Part shown: positions 36,606 to 45,401 of the stretch, piece after piece
How positions within the stretch are numbered: position 1 is the stretch's first letter
Layout of the letters: each line of letters starts with the position of its first letter
Assembly: GCA_008360975.2 (NCBI GenBank)
Contig: CM039211.1
Location: 1,258,038 to 1,322,037, forward strand
From: Lichenostomus cassidix
Taxonomy: Eukaryota; Chordata; Aves; Passeriformes; Meliphagidae
Direction of reading: 5' to 3'
DNA length: 64,000 nucleotides
The notes under the pieces: model-generated
Database searches by the model: none
Told to the model about the DNA's origin: nothing
What the model saw: the letters and a program-made list of their open reading frames with translations, nothing else
Translations under genes and position numbers: made by a program

Positions 36606-38110
36606 TTTTCATAGAATCTTAGAAAGGTTTGGGCTGGAAGAGACCTCAAAGACAATCTGGTTCCATCCCCACCTCCATCCCCAGAAGCAGGGGTGCCATC
36701 CACTAGATCAGGTTGCTGAGGGCCCCATATAGCCTGGCCTTGAACACTTCCAGGTACAGGGTACCCATAACTTCTCCGGTCAGTCTGTGTCAGGGCCTCA
36801 CTACCATCCGAGTTAAGAATTTCCTCCTAATATCTGCCCTCTTTCAGTTTAAAGCTCTTGTTTTATCACTGCATACCCCTGTAAAATGTCTCTCTCCAAT
36901 GTCCTTGTAGCCCCTTTAGGTACTGGAAGGTGCTCTAAGGTTTTGCTTCACTTCTCCAGGCTGAACAACCTCAGCTGTCTCCACCTGTCTGTCCTTAGCA
37001 GATAGGCTCCAGCTCTCTGAGCATCTTTGTGGCCTCCTCTGGGCCAGCTTTAAGAGGTCCACATCTTCCATGTGCTGGGGAATCCAGAGCTGGATGCAGC
37101 ACTCCAGGCAGGGTCTCATGAGGGCAGGGTAGAGGGAAGAGTCACTTCCCTTGATATGTTGCACCCCACTTGGGTGCAGCCAAGGGGGTAATTTGCCTTC
37201 TGGGCTGCAGCACACACCACTGGCTCATGTCCACCCTCATATCCACCAGAAGAGCCCCCAAGTCCTTCTCCAGAGGGCTGCTCTCAGTGAATTCTTCTCC
37301 CAGTCTGTGCTCATGTCAGGGATTGCCCCAGGTGCAACATCTTGTACTGGGACTTGTTGAACCTCACTGGGTTCTCTGGGCCCCTTTCTCAAGCCTGTCA
37401 AGGTGCCCCTGGATGTCCCCATCCTTCAGGGGTGTCACTGCATCCTCAGCTTGGTGTCACCTGCAAACCTGCTGAGGGTGGCCCCAATCTCCCTGTCCAT
37501 GTCACCAATGAAGGTGCTGAAGAGTCCCAGTGCCAGGACACAGCCCTGAGGGACACCACTTGTCACCGGCCTCCAGCTGGACACGGAGCCATTGACCACA
37601 ACTCTCTGGCTGTGTCCATCCAGCCAGCTCCTCATCCAGGGAATCACACACCCTTCAAATCCATGTCTCTCCAAAGCCCTTTCAGAACTCCAGGTGGATG
37701 ACACTGGTTGGTCCTTCCTTTGCAGACTGTTGCAGGCATTCCATCACAGAAATGCAGTTATATCATCAGACTGGCAGGCACAACTTTCCCTTAATGAAGC
37801 TGTGCTGACTATCTTGTAACACCTCCTTGTCTTCCATGTGCCCTAACATTGATTCCGTAAGGATCTGCTCCATGATCTTCCCAGGCATAGAGGGGAGGCT
37901 CACTGGTCTGTAGCTCCCTGTGTCTTCCTTTCTCCCAGTTTTAAAAACAGGAGTGATGTTTCATTTTTTCCAGGAACCAGGGACCTCCCCTGACTTTTTT
38001 CAAAAATTGATGACTATTCAATTTGCTTGGCAACATCAGCCAATTCCCTCAGGACTCTGGGATCTATCTCACTGGGCTCCACAGATTTGAGCCTATTTCC
38101 TCTCCTGTCC
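36606..38110 (-). mobile_element. CR1 LINE, RT-to-3'-end fragment, minus strand
   Basis: This is the longest CR1 copy in the window, about 1.5 kb, antisense. Its 3' end is at the left (the complement of the terminal segment starts at 'catagaatcttagaaagg', 36,610). Read from right to left, it runs from the start of the reverse transcriptase domain (about 38,080) through the RT core and the ORF2 tail to the 3' untranslated region. The frame at 37,435-37,704 retains the RT signature blocks [15 protein letters not shown] and FAGDTKL. The latter stands where CR1 normally has FADDTKL, so one catalytic aspartate is replaced by glycine. Frameshifts elsewhere confirm it is inactive. Confidence 0.93.
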
Positions 38111-38124
38111 AGGGTTCAGGGAGG

Positions 38125-38390
38125 TGGGCAAGGGTGACCACCTCTGCTCAGCACCCATCAGGCCTCATTTGGGCACTGCATCCTGTTTGGATTCCTGGGC
38201 AGAAGAGCAAGAGACAGTGACATCAGCAGAAATTAGAGAAGCTCAGCATATGGTTAGAAGGGGAAAAAATGAGAATAATTATACACTATAACAAGAGTCA
38301 GAGGAGGCTGTGGGATCTTTGGAGGTTTTCAAAGTCTGGCTGGACAAAGCTCTAAGCATGAGGGTCTGAATTCATTCTTGAATTAATTAT
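38125..38390 (+). mobile_element. CR1 3' fragment, plus strand, degenerate
   Basis: Words such as 'ggcctcatttgggcactgca' (38,161 on) and 'ggaggctgtgggatctttgg', with 'tctggctggacaaagctcta', lie in the order of the CR1 3' region in sense orientation. It begins immediately beyond the 5' end of the minus-strand copy. It may therefore be the right-hand part of the plus-strand element at 35,450-36,420, split by insertion of the minus-strand copy. A separate old insertion is the alternative. Confidence 0.65.
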
Positions 38391-41300
38391 TCTACTCCAA
38401 GTAAAAGTTTGGGATAGAAGCTACCCATATCTGTGCCAACCAGAATGTTTTGTGGTCTGGGACCTAGGAGTTGGCATTGTTTTACACCAGGCTTTATGTG
38501 GACAGAGTAACTACACATCCAAGTGAATTCCTGTTGAATCCAGAAGGCTCACACTCCCCAGCTGTCAGGTTACCCATATGCTAGGAAAGCGATGTACTGT
38601 AGCAGCTACATTACTCCACAGCAGATGGCCTGTACAAGCTATGAACACTGTGACAAAAGCTTCAGAGCACAGCGTATTGTTCTCTTTGATCTGGCAGTCA
38701 GCACAGAAAGCAAAGTGTTGGAAAGTGCATGCTCAAAATCCAGTAATGCAAAAATCCATAGTCAGGTCTCTGTAGAAAGGTCTGTTTTGGTATTTAATTC
38801 CTCACACCACACTGGAAAAGACTGGTCTGTGTATGTGGCTGTGTGTGGCTGTACAACATAGGCCAAATTTGTTTATATGAGTTTTAACTGCATTTTGATT
38901 AAATTAAAATGCTTTCAGATAACCACAGTGATGACTGGAATATGATGAATGACTCATAGAAAAATAAACTGATCTAATTTATTCATAGTAGGCCCAGTTA
39001 GACCTGTAGGATTTGATTCACTATTTTTCAGATAAATATTATTCTTGGAATCAATGTTCCAGATTAATTGCTGATGATTCCTGATGTCATTTTCCTAGAA
39101 GCTTTTTACAGTGCACTCAGCCATCAATTCTGCAACAGCTCAGTCCCGTCCTGAAGCTGGGAAGACTCATCCTGCCACAACTGTCAATAGAAATGGGCTG
39201 CCCTGGCTGGCTGCACTATTTGCCATTCTAATGGCTCGTGCAATAATTGGCCTTGGTTTGGAATATTCAGATGTCTGGCCTTCCCACAGCAGCTCTGCAG
39301 AACTACAGGAGGACAATGTACAGCTTCCGGCTCCCATTTGTCCTTGTTTTTACAGGACAGGCAGGCACACAGACAGGACAGAAGCTCAAACAAAGCCCAA
39401 ATATTAGAATAGCTGGCAAAGAGTGTGCACTCTGAAACACTGTAATACCCCCCCAGAGCCGCAGCAGCCCTTCCTGCTAACAGACACAGACATCAGATAA
39501 CTATCTTCAGAGGCATTTGTCAAATCCCAATAATTTTTATTCCCTTTCCTTTTCAGCTGTCTGGCACTCCAGAGAAACCAGTGATTAAATAAGGAAACTT
39601 TTCATCGATAAAAAGATTTTTTTCATTTCCAGATAAACTCTCTTGAAGCATACAGAATTCAATACCTCCCTCTCCTAGCTGACAAGAAGTTTCTGCACAC
39701 ACAGATTTAAAGAGTTTAATTCCAATGCCAATCAATAGTATGTTCAGGGCACTGACACTGCTGGGATAAGCTTCCAGAGTCACTAGCCATGGCTGCTACA
39801 AGCCTGGAAGATAACCTCTGCTTTGAAATGCTTGGGGCAAGAAGCACTATGCAGCCTGGTACTCAAGTCCCTTTTGGCCTTTCTTGGCAAACCTCATTTC
39901 CTGCAGTAGCAAAGTGACACTGATGTGACTGCAAGGGAGCCTGTGAACAAACAAACAAAATGATACATGAAGGGGTTAGATTCCAACTGCAAGCCCAGTG
40001 CTGTTGTGAAGCTGGACTGTCAGCAGCAATGCTCGGAGGCAGCATGCCTTGCAGCCACTCCCTGAGATTCCTCCCCCCACCCCTTGTCCCTTACTTCCTT
40101 GATAAATGGTGTAAAATGAACTAACAGTGATTGCAAATTAGGAAGTTGATGTACTTACTATAGTTACTGCTCCAAAATCTCTGTATAGGGGAAGTAAATT
40201 AAGGTAAAAGGTTTTGAAAGTGAATGAGAAAATTTATTATATGTTTAAGGAAAATCTGCAGATTAGAGTCAGCTGAGAAATCTTTTGTGGGTTTCCCCAT
40301 ACTTGGTACTGATTTTTCTGATGGAAAATATCTAGATATTCCTAATACAATTACTACACCCACATAATTAGCATAATAAATGCATAAGCCTGTCAAGATG
40401 ATAGTCTAATGCAGTTGCCACACTGTTATTTTATAGTGAATTCCAAGTATTCTTGGCAGTTGTTTGAGTGTCAATCAGGCAAAAAAGTTGACAACAGAAA
40501 AGCACTCATTCCCAAAATAAAAGACTTCAAGTGTGAGCCCTTGAGAAAAGGTTTCTATAAAAGAAATTTTAGTCCCTCTTTATCAATAAAGACTAGGTTT
40601 CATTTTGATCTCATACTCACTTTTCATCAGTGTGTGCAACAAAACTGAATAGCAGATTCCTCTGTGCAGACTCCAGTGCTAACATCCATGGTGTTCAAGG
40701 GCTGTTAGGAACTCTAATGGGAATTTCCATGCTTCTGAGAGTGCTGCTGAAAATGCACCTGAGTGATTTCCCTTTTCCAAGGCTGTACCACTGCTTCACA
40801 GTGAGCCTTCTCCAAGTCTGAAGGATCCAGCCCCTGTTGATGACTTTTTTTTTTTTTTTTAGATAACAAAGCACACAGACATGAGAGATTACTGATAAAT
40901 CTAAAGAAAAGCAAGACCCAGACTCTCTTCTTCCTGCAGCTGGTAGTGGCTGAATTGGTTACAAGTACCTTGCTGCATGTTACCACCACCTCCATGGTCA
41001 CTGCCTAATTCCTCACTATCTAATTAGCAATTAACGTGCACAGCTGCTCTTTACTATTGTGACAAACACTGTGAAGCTGCTTCAGTGTTAGTCCTGTACA
41101 ATAAATGAGGATGACTGAGGAAGCTTGGTAGCAGTTTCACAGCACAAGTAAACTCTCAAACTGTTTCTGTACAGAAAGAAACAAAGCTGCCAACAGGACA
41201 CAAATGAAGCTCCTGAGTGCATGCAGAATTAGATTAAGGGTGAATTACTTTACACTATACAAATTACTGCAAACTGGAATGTAAGTGGAGGTTCACCTGC

Positions 41301-43934
41301 TCCAGAGAAGACATGCTTGCAGTTGGTTCAGCCTTCATGAAAGGTAGACTGGTGTTCTCAACTAATGTGTGATACAGAGAAAGGCAGTGGGAGATCTGCA
41401 CAGAGCTGTGTGGAACAGCAGAGACCAGGAAACTCAATGGAAAATCTCACCCTAATGGCAAATAAACACTTCAGCCTAGGACACCTCACATTAATTAATG
41501 TCTATTTCATGTGAACAGCCAGTGGAAAAAGCCTGTTTTTGAAGCATTTTTCAGGGATAGGTCACTTATTGTGAAATAAGTGTGAAACATTGCCTTTCCT
41601 TGAAGGTAAGGTCATGTTACTGCCTGTCAGTCACGATGCTACTTTCTCTCACCTCTGCATTAGCAGCATGTTCTCCATTTGATCCCAAGCCCCTCATGCT
41701 GTGCTGCCATTCTGGAGCTCTTCTACACACCTACCTGTGTAATAACTCTTCCTAATCACCACCACAGGCTCAAAATCTTGCCTCTTCCCTCCACGACATG
41801 TGTTATCCAGACTGACAAGCATCCACCTGGAGTACTGCCCTCTGCATACCTCCTCCCATCTCAACACAGCCAAAACAAATTGCTTTCTACACCTTCAGGA
41901 CCTTGTTCAGGACATTTCTGTCGCCATTCTCTTGTTTTTGAAAATCCTGCACCCGTCTCAAAAGGTCTGAAGCAGAATGTGCTGCTTTCTTGCAAGCACT
42001 GCTTTCACCCCTTGCTTTCCTAAACTGTCAGTTTTTTGGGGTGAGAGTCACTTTCACATTCTTTATCTGCCATCAGTTGTAGAATCTGGGTAGGACAGAT
42101 ATGAACAGGTATGGGTAAAGAGCAGTTTCTGGGGAATCACAGACAACCAAAAAGAGCTGAGGAGGGCAAAGCCACGGCAGCACAAAGCTGGACTAAGTGC
42201 AACAGGGAGATCAGGTTACTTGGAAGTGGAAATCCACAAGTAAGCATTGTATGAATTTTTCCACCAAAACATCTCTCTAAGTCTGGGACTTTGTTTCACA
42301 TCTCTCTCAAATCAATCCAAGTTTTTTCTTTGCATAGGAGAGGTTTGTATGCTCACTGAGTCAGCATATAAACTGTTGTAAATGAAGTTAGCTAACTGTG
42401 ATGCTCCAGTCTGAACACAGGGCGATTACCCAAAATACTTCAGACACAGAATAAAAAAAAAACACTAAGCACTGGCTGTCAAGGGGAGGCACTAGGAAAC
42501 TAAATGATGAGAGTATTCTGGGGGAAAAAAAATCCAACCCTCAATTCTGCCACTGCAAGAAAGAATTCAACAACCAAGCATTGCCAGATTTTAGGGAGCT
42601 GAATGGGCTGAGCCAGAGGAAATACCAAGAATCTGTTTATTTATTATATTCCCCATACAATGAGTTGTCAGAAATTCCTGAACCACTCAGAGGAGAAAAA
42701 AAAATCACAGCTTTTTTTTCTCATTCTATTTCAAAATTCAAATAAATAGTCAGAAAAAAACCTTCATCCTTAGGCATTCACAGCCTCTGGAGCTGATTCC
42801 CAGTTATTCTGGGAATTTTTCAAGCCCTCACAGAAGAGCTAAACAGCCACAGTGAAAATGGACCCTCAGCCCTGGGCAGAACTGCTTCACACTAACCAGC
42901 AAACACAGAAGTCAGAATGAGTAGTTGAACATATTCTGAGCAGAAAAGAGTAGTGAAACTGACACAACCCCTCAGCATCAGGCACTTTGGTTTGCATGTA
43001 AAGCTCAGCACTTACATATCTGGATTGCTGAATGAAAAGTTAAAAAAAAAAAAAATCCCTTTTATCTTCAAAATACAGACTCAGAGTTGGTATATCAGGC
43101 AATAGCAAAAGTGAACAAGCAGCATATTTTAAGTTGTAACCATCCAAGCAAAAAATAGCAAGTGATATTTTTTTTCTCTCTCTCTCTCTCTTTTTTTTTT
43201 TCCTAAATGGCTCTCCACGCAATGCAAGCAAGTTATTCTGCACTGTCAAGAATGCTGGATTCCTACTGGCAACAGTCAGTGGTTTCTTTTTAGCTCCAAA
43301 AGCTGCAGGAGGCTCTGGCTGTCTGGCAGCTGTGTGTCAGAGCCTGAGGAGGACGCTGGCAGAAGCAGCACCTCCAGCCCTGTGTGTACGTGTAACACAT
43401 TCCCATTCTCTCACTCCTGCAGGGAAAGGGGTCTCCTGCTGTCCCTCTGCCTGGCACTGCAGTCTGCTGGCCCCTACTCTGCCGTGCTGCTGGGAGGAAA
43501 TGGTGAGGAAGCCAAGCTCGCTGTAAAAATGGGTTAGAAGATGGTTCTTATTACAAACATCAAGCTGACAATGTGGCACACTAGAAATTCTCCGGCCATT
43601 ACGCAATACTAGGAAATTTGGAGTTTAATTGCAGTACAGTATTAAGTCAGCCTGACATCAACATCCCCTTTTGCTGAAAGACAGCCTTGGCTGTAATAAA
43701 AATGCCCTGGGAGATCCCACAGCTGCAGATGGAAGAGGCTACAAGGGGACTCCACACCTGATGATGGAAGAGGTTATGAGGTGTGGGGGGCAAGGGTCAC
43801 TTTTACCAACACAGCTGGCTCAAGTTCAAAGTTTATTCATAACAGAACTCCTCCTTTACTGCCTAAGGAGCACCAGGGCAAACACAGGTTAATAACCCAT
43901 CAAAAGTACACAACTACTCAAACAGTAAACTACA
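38391..43934. other. Intergenic DNA, no gene seen
   Basis: No coding exon, RNA gene or repeat family is recognised. It contains a poly-T run at 40,844-40,861, short A-runs near 42,451 and 43,040, and the CT microsatellite listed separately. The longest frame, 114 codons on the plus strand (41,679-42,023), lacks any family signature. Confidence 0.55.
43169..43201. repeat. T(n)(CT)n T(n) pyrimidine microsatellite
   Basis: A run of T is followed by about nine CT dinucleotides and another T-run of about ten. It is low complexity, with no associated gene. Confidence 0.93.
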
Positions 43935-44535
43935 CACTACCAAACTCACCATGAGCCAGCAGTGTGCGCTCACAGCCCAGAAAGCCAAATGAATCCCAGG
44001 CTGCATCCAAAGCAGCATGGGTAGCAGGTCAAAGGAGGTGATTCCACCTCTCTTCTCCTCTTGTGAAACCCTCACCTGCAGTGCTGCATCCAGCTGTGAG
44101 GTCACCAACATAAGAAGGACATGGAAGTGTTGGAATAAACCCAGAGAAGGCCACCAAGTCCATCAGGGGGCTGGAGCACCTTCCTTGTGAAGTCAGGTTG
44201 AGAAAGTTGAGGCTGTTCAGCCTGGAGAAGGTTCCAGTATCCAAAGGAGCGTACTGGGAAGCCAGAGAGGGACACTTCATCAGGAGCTGTAGTGATAGGA
44301 CAAGGGGGAATGGGTACAAACCGAAAGAGGAGAGATTTAGCTTGGGTATCAGGAAGAAATTCTTTACTGTGAGGGTGGTGAGACACTGGCACAGGTTGCT
44401 CAGGATGTTGTGGATGCCCCAGGGACAGGCTGGATAAAGCCTTGAGCAGCCTGGTTTAGCAGGAGGTGTCGCTGCCCAAGGCAGGTGTGGTTGGGATTAG
44501 ATGGTCTTTAAGGTCCCTTTACATGCTATGATGGT
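43935..44535 (+). mobile_element. CR1 LINE, 3' fragment (upstream copy of a tandem pair)
   Basis: Sense-oriented 5'-truncated CR1. Diagnostic blocks are 'catgagccagcagtgtgcgc' near 43,950, 'gtgaggtcaccaacataaga', 'ggctgttcagcctggagaag' (44,211 on), 'ggtttagcaggaggtgtcgc' and the terminal 'tggtctttaaggtcccttt' segment at about 44,500-44,523. The terminal segment ends with 'atgctatgatggtatg', a variant CR1 3' end. It is followed within about 60 bp by a second CR1 tail in the same orientation. It is interrupted and non-coding. Confidence 0.92.
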
Positions 44536-44594
44536 ATGAAACCAGCAATGACAGAACTTTGGCCCTATAAACCCTATAAACCGCGTTTGTAACA

Positions 44595-45010
44595 ACTTGC
44601 AAGTGCTGTGTCTGTGCCACTCACTTCAAGGAGGACACTGAAGGGCTGGAGCGAGTCCAGAGAAGGGAATGGAGCAGGGGAAAGGGCTGGAGCACAGATC
44701 TGATAGGAACTGGGTGATGGAGCTGGGAAAGGAGCTCAGCCTGGAGAAAAGGAGGCTCAGGGAGACCTTCTGGATTTCCACAATTCCCTGACAGGAGGCG
44801 ACAGCCAGGTGGGGCTTTGCACCCAGGGGACAAGGGACAGGATGAGAGGAAACGGCCTCAAGCTGTGCCAGGAGAGGTTTAATTTGGGCACCAGGAGGAA
44901 TTTCTTCACAAAAAGGGCAGCTGGACATTGGAACGGGACACCAGCGAAGCGGCGGAGTCACTGCCCCTCGCAGGTGCACAAGGCACGACTGGACGCGGCA
45001 CTCAGTGCCA
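44595..45010 (+). mobile_element. CR1 LINE, 3' fragment abutting the RAD23B promoter
   Basis: A second sense-oriented CR1 tail. It shows 'gggctggagcgagtccagag' (44,642 on), the 'gagaaaaggaggctcaggga' block, 'gaggaatttcttcacaaaaa' (44,895 on) and 'ggacattggaacgggacacc'. From about 44,930 the sequence becomes CpG-rich and the CR1 match fades at about 45,010, before the usual 3' terminus. The promoter-proximal end has therefore either diverged inside the CpG island or been cut off. This copy is closer to the gene than any other repeat in the window. Confidence 0.88.
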
Positions 45011-45170
45011 CGGCCTCGCTGACACGGTGCCGTCCGGTCACAGGCCGGACTCGCTGACCTCGCAGCTCCTTTCCCCGGCCATCGATCCGCCGTTTCAGCG
45101 TCCCTCGCTGTTTGTATTTCTGAGGCGCTGCCCGCTCCCCTCCTCCCGCTCCGCCCGCCCTCAGCGCCCC

Positions 45171-45183
45171 CGCGCCTGCGCAC
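45171..45183. promoter_or_regulatory. NRF1-type site 1 (CGCGCCTGCGCAC)
   Basis: This word differs by one base from the NRF1 palindrome GCGCATGCGC and lies 153 bp upstream of the RAD23B start codon. NRF1 commonly drives TATA-less housekeeping promoters; binding here is inferred. Confidence 0.7.
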
Positions 45184-45200
45184 TGCCGGCCGCCTCGGGC

Positions 45201-45213
45201 CGCGCATGCGCAC
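45201..45213. promoter_or_regulatory. NRF1-type site 2 (CGCGCATGCGCAC)
   Basis: This is a perfect match to the NRF1 core palindrome GCGCATGCGC. It starts exactly 30 bp after site 1, about three helical turns, so both sites would face the same side of the DNA. The ATG inside it (45,206) opens a 113-codon frame that overlaps the RAD23B start in a different frame. It would matter only if transcription begins upstream of it. Confidence 0.78.
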
Positions 45214-45335
45214 CGCCGCCTCCCGCCGAGCCCGGCGCCGCCTCCCTCTTCCTCCTCCCTTTCCCGGCCTCTTCCCCGCCACCTCTTCCCGGGGAAGGGA
45301 CGAGGGCGGCCGGAGCGCGGCTCGCACCCGCCGCC

Positions 45336-45401
45336 ATGCAGATCACGCTGAAGACCCTGCAGCAGCAAACCTTCCGCATCGACATCGACCCCGAGGAGAC
45401 G
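45336..45401 (+). CDS. RAD23B: RAD23B exon 1 (coding part), residues 1-22
   Basis: It encodes [20 protein letters not shown] plus Glu-Thr, ending in phase 0. The start context is GCCGCC-ATG-C, with G at -3, a strong initiation site, and it matches the conserved RAD23B N terminus. The donor is ACG followed by GTGCGG, which departs from the consensus at +4 and +6. An upstream in-frame ATG exists at 44,928 with no stop between, but the conserved start is preferred. Confidence 0.97.
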
